A model generated the notes under the pieces. The model was not told where the DNA came from and made no database searches. It saw nothing but the letters and a program-made list of their open reading frames with translations. From an uncultured Rhodospirillaceae bacterium (GTDB taxonomy: Bacteria; Pseudomonadota; Alphaproteobacteria; Rhodospirillales; UBA2165): a stretch of 20,659 bases of DNA. A program made the position numbers and the translations under genes. Below, in pieces: positions 1-8,624 of the stretch; within the stretch, counting starts at the first letter, position 1, and every line of letters begins with the position of its first letter. The stretch lies in the NCBI GenBank assembly GCA_913054205.1, contig CAJXJM010000003.1, forward strand, positions 1 to 20,659, written 5' to 3'.

Positions 1-261
1 AATGCCGTGCCGTCGATTGAGGAGAACATAATCGATGTGAAGATTACCGAAGACGGAACTTGCGACGGAGTTGTTTTTTGGTTTGAGCTTGTTCTTGATG
101 ATGAATTTGTCATCAACACGCGAAAAACCAAAAAAGGCGACCATTGGCTGCCCGTGGTGCAGTTGTTTGATCAAAGCACGGTAGTCAAAAAGAATGACAA
201 ACTAACAATCAATATCTATCGGGATTTGACCGACTTCACTTTTTCAACCGTGCAATCGTAA
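1..261 (+). CDS. C-terminal fragment of a probable PRMT-like SAM-dependent methyltransferase
   Basis: The reading frame is open from the window edge to the TAA at 259-261, so this is the 3' end of a longer gene. A GTG at position 7 lies in frame, but nothing marks it as a start. The visible 86 residues include GVVFWFELVLDD and, further on, HWLPVVQLFDQ followed by a KKNDKLTINIYRD segment. This order (G-aromatic-FW-F, then HW..., then a lysine/aspartate turn and a beta strand) resembles the C-terminal beta-barrel of protein arginine methyltransferase-type enzymes. No SAM-binding motif is visible because the N-terminal part lies outside the window. The gene converges on the FzlA-like gene with a 61-nt gap. 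The family call is an inference from a short piece; another beta-sandwich methyltransferase C-terminus is possible. Confidence 0.45.
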   Translation, partial: NAVPSIEENIIDVKITEDGTCDGVVFWFELVLDDEFVINTRKTKKGDHWLPVVQLFDQSTVVKKNDKLTINIYRDLTDFTFSTVQS

Positions 262-322
262 AAACGCTTTTCTCGGACGATGATCGGCTGGAAATGGACT
301 TTTCGTAACTGTAAAATCAAAA

Positions 323-991
323 CTAAAAATCAGGGTCGGCGTAGTGTTTTGGCGCCGGGAGGCCGGGGATAGAATCGGCGAGGATGCCTTTAAAGCTTGG
401 CCGAGATTTAATTCTCGCATACCAATTTTTAGCTGATTTATAATCTTCCCATGGCACATCGCCGAGATAATCGACAGCGGATATATGGGCGGCGGCGGCG
501 ATGTCGGCGAGAGTCATTTGCTCGCCGGCCAGCCAAAAGCGCCGATCAGTTAAAAAAGTAATATAGTCGAGATGGGTGTGAATGTTTGCTTGCGCCGCTC
601 GTATTTCACGCGAGTCAGGTTCGCCCAATCCTAAGAAGCGCTTCATGACTTTCTCATTGACCAATTTATCGGTGACTTCGAGATTAAACTTTTGATCAAA
701 CCAGGCGACGAGACGGCGGACTTCTGCCCGGTCATAGGGTCGCTTGCCGATGAGGTTTGGCTCTGGCGTTTGTTCTTCGAGATATTCACAAATCGCCATT
801 GAATCGGCGAGCACCGTGTTATCCGGCTCGACCAAAACCGGGACTTCGCCGGTTGGATTGAGCGCTAAAAATTCACGCCGCCGTTCCCAGGTTTGCTCGA
901 CTTCCATATGGAAGTCGAGATCTTTTTCGGCAAGAACAAGTCTTACCTTGCGCGAGAAGGGTGACAGCCAAAGATGATATAGGGTTCGCAT
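323..991 (-). CDS. fzlA: Glutathione S-transferase-like protein, probable FtsZ-binding division protein FzlA
   Basis: This 222-residue protein has the two-domain GST layout. The N-terminal thioredoxin fold (about 1-80) holds the SPFSRKVRLVLAEK segment and a GEVPVLV cis-proline loop followed by ADSMAICEYLEE. The all-helical C-terminal domain (about 90-205) includes LADIAAAAHISAVDYL. It ends in a proline-rich tail finishing HYADPDF. In Caulobacter, FzlA is a catalytically atypical GST homologue that binds FtsZ filaments and controls constriction; a tail ending in a HYAD.DF-like sequence and a location next to uppP are what I associate with that group. The FzlA assignment rests on that tail and on context. 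A generic GST is the alternative. The gene is divergent from uppP across a 243-nt intergenic region. Confidence 0.6.
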   Translation of the reverse strand: MRTLYHLWLSPFSRKVRLVLAEKDLDFHMEVEQTWERRREFLALNPTGEVPVLVEPDNTVLADSMAICEYLEEQTPEPNLIGKRPYDRAEVRRLVAWFDQKFNLEVTDKLVNEKVMKRFLGLGEPDSREIRAAQANIHTHLDYITFLTDRRFWLAGEQMTLADIAAAAHISAVDYLGDVPWEDYKSAKNWYARIKSRPSFKGILADSIPGLPAPKHYADPDF

Positions 992-999
992 ATCTCTTT

Positions 1000-1026
1000 A
1001 TTATAGCGCCAGTTGCACAAGGTAAA
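1000..1026 (-). promoter_or_regulatory. Candidate promoter for the FzlA-like gene, nearly leaderless
   Basis: On the minus strand a perfect TATAAT (1000-1005) lies 15 nt downstream of TTTACC (1021-1026, 4 of 6 matches to TTGACA). A start site about 7 nt after the -10 box would fall near 993, two bases before the ATG at 989-991. The transcript would then have almost no leader. The 15-nt spacer is short, so the -35 assignment is weak. Confidence 0.35.
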
Positions 1027-1103
1027 CAGCGATCTTACTTCAGTATTTACCACAGGAAAGGATTGTTCCAATTATGAAAAAAATTGACGCAATATCGGGC
1101 GTG

Positions 1104-1165
1104 ATATCTCGTATATTTTGAGATATGATCCGGCTCTTAAGGAAGTATTAGCAGTCGTTCTGCTA
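1104..1165. repeat. Two inverted repeats in the fzlA-uppP divergent intergenic region
   Basis: The 243-nt gap between the divergent genes is AT-rich and holds two short perfect inverted repeats. ATATCTC at 1104-1110 pairs with GAGATAT at 1120-1126 across a 9-nt loop. TAGCAG at 1149-1154 pairs with CTGCTA at 1160-1165 across TCGTT. Either could be an operator or a leader hairpin for uppP; neither has a T-tract typical of a terminator. No convincing -35/-10 pair for uppP was found. Confidence 0.35.
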
Positions 1166-1234
1166 TTCCGATTCAATAATCAGCAAAATTGTTTAGACGA
1201 CTGAAACTTAGAGAAATATAAGAGCTTAAAAGAC

Positions 1235-2065
1235 ATGCCACTCACTCAAATTATAATCCTCGCCGCCGTTCAAGGCATAACGGAATTCTTGCCGATATCT
1301 TCCTCTGGGCATTTGATTTTGGTGCCAAAATTGGGCGGATTGGCAGATCAGGGATTGATGATGGATGTCGCCGTTCACGTTGGCACGCTGTTGGCGGTGA
1401 TGCTGTATTTCTGGCGGGATATGATTGGTATGACGCGGGCCTTGGGCCGCAGCTTGGGGCTGATGTCCAATCGACGAAATTTGGACAACGAGTTCAGGCT
1501 ATTTTTTAAACTTGTCTTGGCGACTCTACCGGTGATCGTAGCTGGCTTTTTCGTCAACAAATATATGGGTGCTGATCTTAGGACGCTTGAAATCATCGGC
1601 TGGGCAACGCTTGGTTTCGGTGTTGTGCTCTACATTGCTGACAAGATGAATATGACCGTCCGCCAGATTGAACATATTTCCTTTGGCGGCGCGTTTTTCA
1701 TTGGCCTTATGCAAATTGTGGCGCTTGTGCCGGGAACCAGCCGCGCTGGTATTACCATGTCCGCTGCGCGTTTTTTGGGCGTCGAGCGGCAGGACGCGGC
1801 ACGGTTTTCGTTGTTGCTTTCAATCCCGACGATCATTGGTGCCGGTGCTCTGAAAGGCTATGAGCTGTATAAATTGGATGATCCCGTTCTTCTGGACGAT
1901 GCCATGAGCGTCGCGGGTCTGGCCTTTGTTTTTGCGTTGATCTCAATTTCTTTGCTGATGGTGTGGTTGCGTCGCGCCAGTTTCACACCGTTCGTGATCT
2001 ATCGGATTTTGCTGGGCGGCGCGCTGGTCTATGTCGCTTATTACGCCCCCGATTTTACCTTTTAA
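1235..2065 (+). CDS. uppP: Undecaprenyl-diphosphate phosphatase (UppP/BacA)
   Basis: This integral membrane enzyme dephosphorylates undecaprenyl diphosphate, regenerating the lipid carrier for peptidoglycan and surface polysaccharide precursors. The 276-residue length fits the family. Both signature regions are present. The first is the N-terminal QGITEFLPISSSGHL stretch (about residues 13-27, glutamate-rich motif with E17). The second is PGTSRAGITMSAARFLG (from residue 167), where the PGxSR arginine is R171. About seven to eight hydrophobic segments are spread through the protein. The ATG at 1235 is the natural start because the motif follows immediately; no strong ribosome binding site is visible. 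Its TAA (2063-2065) sits 3 nt from the stop of convergent yejF, leaving no intergenic room for a terminator. Confidence 0.95.
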   Translation: MPLTQIIILAAVQGITEFLPISSSGHLILVPKLGGLADQGLMMDVAVHVGTLLAVMLYFWRDMIGMTRALGRSLGLMSNRRNLDNEFRLFFKLVLATLPVIVAGFFVNKYMGADLRTLEIIGWATLGFGVVLYIADKMNMTVRQIEHISFGGAFFIGLMQIVALVPGTSRAGITMSAARFLGVERQDAARFSLLLSIPTIIGAGALKGYELYKLDDPVLLDDAMSVAGLAFVFALISISLLMVWLRRASFTPFVIYRILLGGALVYVAYYAPDFTF

Positions 2066-2068
2066 TAA

Positions 2069-3694
2069 CTAATTAGAGACCACACCGCTTTCATCGGCTT
2101 CGATTTCGAAAGCGGCTTTCATCAGCGCCTGGGTATAGGCTTCTTTAGGGTTGTCAAAAATATCATCTGATTTCCCCGCTTCCACAACTTCGCCGTGGCG
2201 AATAACAATGATGTCATGGGCGAGGGCCCGGACGACCTTCAGATCATGGCTAATGAAAATATAACTCAGCTTGTGGCTTTTCTGGAGATTGCGCAGCAGT
2301 TCGACAATTTGCGCCTGAACCGACATGTCCAAGGCAGAAGTTGGTTCATCCAGCACCATCAAGCGGGGCCGGAGCACAAGGGCGCGGGCGACGCATATGC
2401 GTTGCCGTTGACCGCCGGAAAATTCATGTGGGTAGCGATCCATAGTTCCGGAATCTAGTTCAACTTCTTCGAGGACTTCGGCAACCAGCTTGCGCCGCGC
2501 CTCATAACTGTCACCCAATTGATGAACAAGCAGGCCTTCCTCGATCACCTGAAAGACCGACATGCGCGGGCTCATCGAGCCAAACGGGTCTTGGAAGACA
2601 ATTTGCATTTCCCGCCGCAAGGGACGCATGGCTTTCCAGCCATATTTTTGCACCTGATGGCCCATAAAATCTATTTTGCCTTTACTGGATTCGAGGCGCA
2701 GCAAGGCACGGCCAAGGGTCGATTTACCGGAACCAGACTCGCCGACAACGCCGATGGTTTGGCCTTCATGGAGGGTCATCGAAATGCCATTGACCGCTTT
2801 TATATGACCGACAGTATGTTTGATGATGCCGCGTTTAATCGGGAACCACACCCGGACATCTTCGGCTTTGAGGACTTCATGGGCCATATCTTTGACCGGG
2901 TCCGGCCTTCCTTTGGGCTCAGCGGACAATAAGTGCTGGGTGTATTCGTGGGACGGGTTGGCAAATAAAGCTTTGGTTTTGTTGTGCTCAACCACGCGGC
3001 CTTCGTTCATGACATAAACTGTATCGGCCATGCGCTGAACAATGCCGAGGTCATGGGTGATCATCAATAAACCCATATCGAGCTTTTGAGTGAGTTCCTT
3101 GAGCAATTTCAACACCTGCGCCTGGATGGTGACGTCGAGCGCGGTGGTCGGCTCATCGGCGATCAGCAATTCAGGTTCATTGGCGAGCGCCATGGCAATC
3201 ATGACGCGCTGTTGCTGGCCGCCGGAAAATTCGTGCGGGAAAGAATGCAGGCGGGATTTGGCTTCTGGCATGCCAACAAGATCAAGGAGTTCTTCGACGC
3301 GGGCATGGGCTTGGTCGGGTGTCATGTTCTTGTGAAGATGCAACACTTCGCTGATTTGCTTTTCGATATTGTGCAGCGGGTTGAGCGAGTTCAGCGGCTC
3401 CTGAAAAATCATCGAAATACGATTGCCGCGGATTTTGCGCATTTTTGACTCATCAGCAGCCATGATCTCGTCGCCGTCAAACTGAATTTCTCCGCTTGGA
3501 TGCCAGGCCTGTGGATAGGGCAGCAGTTTCATCACGCTCAAAGCAGTGACCGATTTGCCGGAACCAGATTCGCCGACCAAGGCAACCGTCTGGCCTTTTT
3601 CTATCTCAAGCGAGACGTTTTGAACGGCTTTTACTTCCTTGTCGCCTCTGCCGAAACTGACTGATAGATCACTGACTTTGAGAAGTGCGCTCAT
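2069..3694 (-). CDS. yejF: YejF, fused dual ATPase of the YejABEF peptide ABC transporter
   Basis: This 541-residue protein carries two complete ABC ATPase domains in tandem, which distinguishes YejF from Opp/Dpp systems with separate D and F subunits. Domain 1 has Walker A GESGSGKS (41-48), signature FSGGQQQR (about 156-163) and Walker B LLIADEP with the D-loop. Domain 2 has Walker A GESGSGKS (318-325), FSGGQRQR and LMVLDEP. It powers import of oligopeptides through YejB/YejE. The frame is open further upstream to 3748, but that extension overlaps yejE. The ATG at 3694, preceded by AGGAA located within the end of yejE, starts the conserved MSALLKVSDLSVSFG sequence and leaves a 4-nt gap, typical of translational coupling. 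It is the last gene of the operon. Confidence 0.95.
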   Translation of the reverse strand: MSALLKVSDLSVSFGRGDKEVKAVQNVSLEIEKGQTVALVGESGSGKSVTALSVMKLLPYPQAWHPSGEIQFDGDEIMAADESKMRKIRGNRISMIFQEPLNSLNPLHNIEKQISEVLHLHKNMTPDQAHARVEELLDLVGMPEAKSRLHSFPHEFSGGQQQRVMIAMALANEPELLIADEPTTALDVTIQAQVLKLLKELTQKLDMGLLMITHDLGIVQRMADTVYVMNEGRVVEHNKTKALFANPSHEYTQHLLSAEPKGRPDPVKDMAHEVLKAEDVRVWFPIKRGIIKHTVGHIKAVNGISMTLHEGQTIGVVGESGSGKSTLGRALLRLESSKGKIDFMGHQVQKYGWKAMRPLRREMQIVFQDPFGSMSPRMSVFQVIEEGLLVHQLGDSYEARRKLVAEVLEEVELDSGTMDRYPHEFSGGQRQRICVARALVLRPRLMVLDEPTSALDMSVQAQIVELLRNLQKSHKLSYIFISHDLKVVRALAHDIIVIRHGEVVEAGKSDDIFDNPKEAYTQALMKAAFEIEADESGVVSN

Positions 3695-3698
3695 CCGA

Positions 3699-4721
3699 TT
3701 AGTTCCTAAAGGTCTTGCGAGGATCGAGCGCATCACGCACCGCTTCACCGATAAAGATCAGCAAGCTCAGCATGACTGAAAGGACAACAAAGGAGGAGAT
3801 GCCGAGCCACGGCGCTTGCAGATTGGCTTTTCCTTGATTGAGCAATTCACCCAAAGAGGCGGAGCCGGGCGGTAACCCAAGACCCAGAAAATCCAATGCG
3901 GTGAGGCTGGTGATCGCACCGGAAAGTATAAACGGCAAAAAGGTGATCGTTGCGACCATCGCATTGGGGAGGATGTGCTTGAACATTATTTTACGATTTG
4001 AAACACCCAGCGCGCGCGCCGCTAATACATAGTTGAAATTACGTCCGCGCAGGAATTCCGCGCGGACCACGCCGACGAGGCCCATCCAGCCAAACAACAA
4101 TAAGATACCGAGCAGCATCCAAAAGCTGGGCACGAATAGGCTGGCTAGAATGATCAATATTAACAATGTCGGTAGACCCGACCATATTTCGATAAAGCGC
4201 TGAAAGAGCAAATCAGTTAAGCCTCCGAAATATCCCTGCACCGCACCGGCGGCGACGCCAATGATTGAGCTAAAGAAGGTAAGAATTAGACCAAATAGTA
4301 CAGATATTCGAAAGCCGTATATCAGCCGGGCGACAACGTCTCGGCCTTGATCATCTGTGCCGAGCCAATTTTGAGCGGACGGCGGCGACGGTGCCGGGCT
4401 TGGCAAATCATAGACGATGGTGCCAAAGCTGTAAGGGATAAGCGGCCAGACTACCCAGCCTTTATCCTCGATCAGTTCAATAACCTCAGGGTCGCTATAT
4501 TCCGCTTCGGTTTCGAAATCACCGCCAAACGTTGTTTCTGGATAGGAGATAAATACTGGCACATAATAGCCGCCGTCATATTGAACGAGCAGTGGTTTAT
4601 CGTTAGAGATAATTTCAGCGAACAGGGTTACGACAAACAAAATCATAAACAGCCAAAACGAGATATATCCCCGGCGGTTGGCTTTGAAATTTTCCAGGCG
4701 GCGTTGATTGATCGGGGTCAT
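3699..4721 (-). CDS. yejE: YejE, inner-membrane permease of the YejABEF peptide ABC transporter
   Basis: This 340-residue permease has an N-terminal basic segment (NQRRLENFKANRRGYISFW), a first transmembrane helix, then a roughly 100-residue periplasmic loop typical of OppC/DppC-type subunits. A core of about five further transmembrane helices follows. The coupling (EAA) loop appears as LAARALGVSNRKIMFKHILPN, with the conserved ALG element that contacts the ATPase. The loop sequence NWLGTDDQGRDVVARLIYG is characteristic of the DppC/OppC/YejE class. It lies 5 nt downstream of yejB and 4 nt upstream of yejF, so the three are almost certainly co-translated. It pairs with YejB to form the channel. 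Confidence 0.95.
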   Translation of the reverse strand: MTPINQRRLENFKANRRGYISFWLFMILFVVTLFAEIISNDKPLLVQYDGGYYVPVFISYPETTFGGDFETEAEYSDPEVIELIEDKGWVVWPLIPYSFGTIVYDLPSPAPSPPSAQNWLGTDDQGRDVVARLIYGFRISVLFGLILTFFSSIIGVAAGAVQGYFGGLTDLLFQRFIEIWSGLPTLLILIILASLFVPSFWMLLGILLLFGWMGLVGVVRAEFLRGRNFNYVLAARALGVSNRKIMFKHILPNAMVATITFLPFILSGAITSLTALDFLGLGLPPGSASLGELLNQGKANLQAPWLGISSFVVLSVMLSLLIFIGEAVRDALDPRKTFRN

Positions 4722-4726
4722 CAGAA

Positions 4727-5842
4727 TTAGACCTCGCTCGCTTCAAAATCGATCCGCGGATCAATAACATGATAGGCGATATCGCCGATCAAGTTCATCA
4801 CCAAGCCAAGAATGGTGAAGACATAGAGTGTGCCGAAAATTACAGGATAGTCGCGATTGATGACGGCTTCAAAAGCCAATAGCCCTAGTCCATCGAGTGA
4901 GAAAATAATCTCGATCAACATGGCTCCGGTAAATAAAATACCGATAAAGGCACTCGGGAAACCGGCAATCACAATCAGCATCGCGTTTCTAAAAATATGA
5001 CCGTAAAGAACGCGCTTTTCTTCGAGGCCTTTGGAACGTGCTGTGACGACATATTGTTTGTTAATTTCTTCAATGAAGGAATTTTTGGTCAGCATGGTCA
5101 GGCTAGCGAACCCGCCGATGACCAGTGCGGTGATCGGCAAAACCATATGATGAAAATAGTCCAGTACTTTACCAATTAATGACAATTCATCCCAATTGGG
5201 CGACGTAAGCCCGCGCAAAGGAAAGATATCGAGGAAACTGCCGCCGGCAAACATGACAACCAGCAAAATAGCGAACAAAAAGCCGGGTATAGCGTACCCA
5301 ATTATCACGATAAAACTTGTCCAAATATCGAAAGCATCACCGTCCCGTACCGATTTTGCGATGCCGAGTGGAATTGAGATTAGATAGACCAACAAAGTCG
5401 TCCAAAGACCGAGCGAGATTGAGACCGGCATTTTATCAAGGACGAGATCAACGACTTTGCGGTCACGGAAAAAACTATCGCCGAAATCGAACATTGCATA
5501 GTTTTTGATCATTTTTATAAACCGCTCATGCGCCGGTTTGTCGAAGCCGTATAGTTTTTCAAGTTCTTTGATGAGGTCAGGATCGAGACCGCGGGAACCG
5601 CGATATTTGCTGGCACTGCCGCCGCCGCTGCCGATGGCAGGGGATTGAGTGCCCGGCGTTGAATCCGATTGGCTGGAGCCCGATACCCGCGCCGTTGCAT
5701 CAACGGCTGTGCCTTGAATTTGTGAGATCGCCTGCTCAACCGGGCCGCCCGGTGCAAACTGAACGACCGCGAAATTAATCACCATAATCCCAAACAACGT
5801 CGGGATGATCAGCAAAAGGCGGCGGATGATATAAGCGAGCAT
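4727..5842 (-). CDS. yejB: YejB, inner-membrane permease of the YejABEF peptide ABC transporter
   Basis: This 371-residue OppB/DppB-type permease opens [24 protein letters not shown], the usual first transmembrane helix. FAPGGPVEQ follows. Residues about 40-85 form a low-complexity periplasmic linker rich in Gly, Ser, Thr and Pro (for example [19 protein letters not shown]) before [18 protein letters not shown]. Such linkers occur in alphaproteobacterial YejB proteins, so I do not read it as damage. The EAA-type loop is [23 protein letters not shown]. It lies 58 nt downstream of yejA. With YejE it forms the translocation pathway. In other bacteria YejABEF systems import peptides such as microcin C and affect resistance to host antimicrobial peptides; the substrate here cannot be told from sequence. 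Confidence 0.95.
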   Translation of the reverse strand: MLAYIIRRLLLIIPTLFGIMVINFAVVQFAPGGPVEQAISQIQGTAVDATARVSGSSQSDSTPGTQSPAIGSGGGSASKYRGSRGLDPDLIKELEKLYGFDKPAHERFIKMIKNYAMFDFGDSFFRDRKVVDLVLDKMPVSISLGLWTTLLVYLISIPLGIAKSVRDGDAFDIWTSFIVIIGYAIPGFLFAILLVVMFAGGSFLDIFPLRGLTSPNWDELSLIGKVLDYFHHMVLPITALVIGGFASLTMLTKNSFIEEINKQYVVTARSKGLEEKRVLYGHIFRNAMLIVIAGFPSAFIGILFTGAMLIEIIFSLDGLGLLAFEAVINRDYPVIFGTLYVFTILGLVMNLIGDIAYHVIDPRIDFEASEV

Positions 5843-5900
5843 GGCCTATTTATCTATTGGTTCTGGTTCCGGCGTCAACTTAATTACTTGTAATCTTTAC

Positions 5901-7742
5901 TTATTTTTTTGTGCTGGTGAGTTTAGAGGACAGCGCCTTGGCTTTATTGGTATCAACCCACCACGTATCAAAGCCAAGCCCATATTTAGGAGATTTGGCA
6001 GGTCGTCCGAATTTATCCCAGAAGGCAACGCGGAAAGACTGAATATGCCATTGCGGAATAATATAGTGATTCCATAAAAGTACACGGTCCAGAGCACGGG
6101 TGCGGGTGATGAGGGCTTCGCGGTCAGGTGCTGCAATGACCAAATCTATCAGTTTATCGATGACCGGGTCTTTGATGCCGATCCAATTTCGCCCGCCTGT
6201 GCGCTCAGCCGCGGCGCTGCCCCAATAGCTCATCTGTTCATTGCCGGGTGAGAGAGACTGGCCGAAGGAGCCGACAATCATATCAAAGTCGAAAGTGTCG
6301 AGACGTTTGCGATACTGCGCGGTATCAACAGTTCGGACAGACGCGATGACGCCAAGGCGTTTTAAGTTCCGAACGAAAGGCAACACGATGCGCTCAAAGG
6401 CCGGCGAGATTAAAAGAATTTCAAATTCAAGGGGTTTGCCGGTCTTTGAACTCACGAGTTTCTTGTTTTTGATTATCCAACCCGCTTGGCTCAAGAGATT
6501 TTTAGCTTTGCGCAGGTTTCTCCGAATGCGCCCTGTGCCATCGGTACCGGGTGGATCATATGTTTGAGTGAAGACTTCCGGTGGAATTTTGCCCTTCAAC
6601 GGATTTAGGATTTTTAGCTCTTCCGGCGATGGCAAGCCTCTGGAGGCCAATTCTGAGTTTGAGAAAAAGCTCTTGGTTCGTGCGTATTGCCCATAAAACA
6701 GATTTTTATTTGTCCATTCAAAATCAAACGCATAGGCGAAGGCTTTGCGAAGCGTTGCGCTTTTAAAAAAATCTTTTCGCGTGTTGAAGACAAAGCCTTG
6801 CATCCCCGTGGGGTTTTCGTGGCGGATGTTTTGCTTTTTGTAGAGCCCTTTTTTGAAAGCAGGTGATGCGTATCCCGTCGCCCAAATTTTGGAGGTGTTC
6901 TCCTGGCGGAAATCATATTCGCCTGACTTAAAAGCTTCGAGCGCGACAGTGGAATCGCGATAATAATCAAAGCGAATTTCGTCGAAATTATTGATGCCGG
7001 ATTTGACAGGCAAATTCGCCCCCCAATAATTTTTAAGGCGCTCAAGCGTGATCGAACGGCCAGCGTCAAAGGATTTAACTTCGTAAGGGCCGCTGCCAAT
7101 CGGCGGCTCCAACGTTGTTTTGGAAAAATCTCTGCCGGCCCAAACATGTTTGGGCAAGATCGGCAGCTGTCCGACAATCAAGGGAAGCTCGCGGTTCTCA
7201 CCGCCGCCGAAGGTAAATTTTATCCGCCGCTCGCCAGCCTTCTCGGCTTTGGTGACGCCGCGGTAATAAAACCGGTAAAATGGCCGGCCTTTGGTTTTGA
7301 GTGCATCAAGACTGAAGATGACATCCTCGACGGTGACCGGCTTGCCGTCATGCCAGCGCGCCTCTTTCCGCAAGGTGAACGCGACCCAAGAGCGATCTTC
7401 CGGCATTTCAGCGCTTTCTGCCAAAAGGCCATACTCCGCGAAGGCTTCATCTTCGGAACCGATCATCAAGGTTTCATAGACAAAGCCGCCAATACCGGCC
7501 GCCGGTACGCCTTTGATGGTGTAGGGGTTGAACGTATCAAACGTGCCGATGGAACTGAGGCGCACGGAACCGCCCTTAGGCGCGTTCGGATTTGCATATT
7601 CAAAATGCTTGAAGTCGGGTCCGTATTTGGGACTGCCATGCATGGCGAGCCCATGAACAGGTTTTGGCGCTTCTTGAGCCAATCCCACCGCCGGAATCAC
7701 AGCTACCGCCAGACCAAAAGCAAATTTTCGTATTTGACTCAT
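5901..7742 (-). CDS. yejA: YejA, periplasmic peptide-binding protein of the YejABEF ABC transporter
   Basis: This 613-residue protein belongs to the family 5 extracellular solute-binding proteins. It begins with a Sec signal peptide: MSQIRK, a hydrophobic core FAFGLAVAVIPAVG, and likely cleavage after GLA before QEAPKP. The mature N-terminus has HGLAMHGSPKYGPDFKHFEY followed by NPNAPKGG, a YejA-type signature. Family features include WVAFTLRKEARWHDGKPVTVEDV and the C-terminal NHYIIPQWH. Its role is to capture peptides in the periplasm and deliver them to YejB/YejE. A good ribosome binding site (GGAAGG, about 6 nt before the ATG at 7742) supports the start. It is the first gene of the operon and is separated from upstream hisN by 88 nt. 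Confidence 0.95.
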   Translation of the reverse strand: MSQIRKFAFGLAVAVIPAVGLAQEAPKPVHGLAMHGSPKYGPDFKHFEYANPNAPKGGSVRLSSIGTFDTFNPYTIKGVPAAGIGGFVYETLMIGSEDEAFAEYGLLAESAEMPEDRSWVAFTLRKEARWHDGKPVTVEDVIFSLDALKTKGRPFYRFYYRGVTKAEKAGERRIKFTFGGGENRELPLIVGQLPILPKHVWAGRDFSKTTLEPPIGSGPYEVKSFDAGRSITLERLKNYWGANLPVKSGINNFDEIRFDYYRDSTVALEAFKSGEYDFRQENTSKIWATGYASPAFKKGLYKKQNIRHENPTGMQGFVFNTRKDFFKSATLRKAFAYAFDFEWTNKNLFYGQYARTKSFFSNSELASRGLPSPEELKILNPLKGKIPPEVFTQTYDPPGTDGTGRIRRNLRKAKNLLSQAGWIIKNKKLVSSKTGKPLEFEILLISPAFERIVLPFVRNLKRLGVIASVRTVDTAQYRKRLDTFDFDMIVGSFGQSLSPGNEQMSYWGSAAAERTGGRNWIGIKDPVIDKLIDLVIAAPDREALITRTRALDRVLLWNHYIIPQWHIQSFRVAFWDKFGRPAKSPKYGLGFDTWWVDTNKAKALSSKLTSTKK

Positions 7743-7777
7743 CTCTGCCTTCCCAAACTCTTTTTATACTTAACGCT

Positions 7778-7805
7778 ATTGTGGGCGAGATTGTGGCAGG
7801 ATCAA
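7778..7805 (-). promoter_or_regulatory. Candidate promoter of the yejABEF operon
   Basis: On the minus strand TTGATC (7800-7805) and CACAAT (7778-7783) are separated by 16 nt, each matching 4 of 6 consensus positions. They lie in the 88-nt hisN-yejA gap, about 35 nt before the yejA start. The match is modest and I offer it as a candidate only. Readthrough from hisN is an alternative. Confidence 0.25.
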
Positions 7806-7830
7806 GTCTATTTAAATGAACTTTTGGTAA

Positions 7831-8604
7831 TTATTGCGCGAGGAGGTCAATTGCACTTTGGTGGATGCTCGCATCACCCGCTGCCAGGACTGTGCCATCG
7901 GACGACATTGTTAGAGCTTCACCCGACCAATCTGTCATTTTGCCTCCCGCACCTTTGACCACGGGGACCAAGGCACAGTAATCATAAGGCTGCATGGATG
8001 CCTCGCAGACAATGTCCGTGAAGCCGGAGGACAACAGCCCATAAGCATAACAATCGCCGCCATAGAGTGGAAACTTCACCGCCTCTGCAAGCCGGTTAAA
8101 AGCTGTTTCATTTGGCCCTTTAAACATCGAGGGTGATGTTGCATAGAGCCAGGCATCGCCGATATCCGCGCAAGCTCGAACCGAAACGGCTTCCCCGTTA
8201 TAGGTCGTTGGGTGGCCTTCTGCACCGACCCAGCGCTCTTTCAAAATCGGCTGATCGATAACGCCCAGTACCGGCACGCCGTTTTGGCACAGCGCAATCA
8301 GCGTGCCGAATAAAGGCTTGCCGGTAACAAAGGCTTTGGTGCCGTCGATGGGATCCAGCACCCAAACATATTCAGCCTCTATATTTTGAGCGCCATGTTC
8401 TTCGCCGAGAATACCGTGATCCGGACATTCTGCTTCGATTATCGCGCGGATAGCCGCCTCTGCCTCTCGGTCAGCCGCCGTAACGGGGCTGGCATCATCC
8501 TTATCGGCGATTTCAATGCCGGAGCGAAAATAGCGCGCGATGATCGGGCCAGAAATATCTGCCAGCCGTCCAGCAAGGTCTACGTAGGATGCGGGGACTG
8601 TCAT
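7831..8604 (-). CDS. hisN: Inositol-phosphatase family enzyme, probable histidinol-phosphatase (HisN type)
   Basis: This 257-residue protein carries the metal-dependent lithium-sensitive phosphatase motifs. They are ILGEEHG (about 65-71, metal-binding glutamates), the core DPIDGTKAF (84-92, D84 and D87) and, near the C-terminus, YDYCALVPVVKGAGG with the third metal aspartate. Within the superfamily, DPIDGTKAFVTGKPLFGT is the form seen in HisN-type histidinol-phosphatases, which remove phosphate from L-histidinol phosphate in histidine biosynthesis. Inositol-1-monophosphatase or another sugar phosphatase activity cannot be excluded. The ATG at 8604 is 20 nt downstream of the cytochrome c stop, so both may be co-transcribed. 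No other his gene is in view. Confidence 0.8.
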   Translation of the reverse strand: MTVPASYVDLAGRLADISGPIIARYFRSGIEIADKDDASPVTAADREAEAAIRAIIEAECPDHGILGEEHGAQNIEAEYVWVLDPIDGTKAFVTGKPLFGTLIALCQNGVPVLGVIDQPILKERWVGAEGHPTTYNGEAVSVRACADIGDAWLYATSPSMFKGPNETAFNRLAEAVKFPLYGGDCYAYGLLSSGFTDIVCEASMQPYDYCALVPVVKGAGGKMTDWSGEALTMSSDGTVLAAGDASIHQSAIDLLAQ

Positions 8605-8624
8605 TGAAGCTGCCCCGGGACGCG

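Noticed and set aside
3695..3748. Longer yejF starting at 3748
   Set aside because: The extension lies inside yejE and the ATG at 3694 has a ribosome binding site and the family N-terminus.
5600..5720. Frameshift or insertion in yejB, suggested by a Gly/Ser/Thr-rich stretch
   Set aside because: The frame is continuous and such a periplasmic linker is usual in alphaproteobacterial YejB.
7146..7958. 270-codon plus-strand frame across yejA and hisN
   Set aside because: It is antisense to two clear genes and has no recognisable motif.
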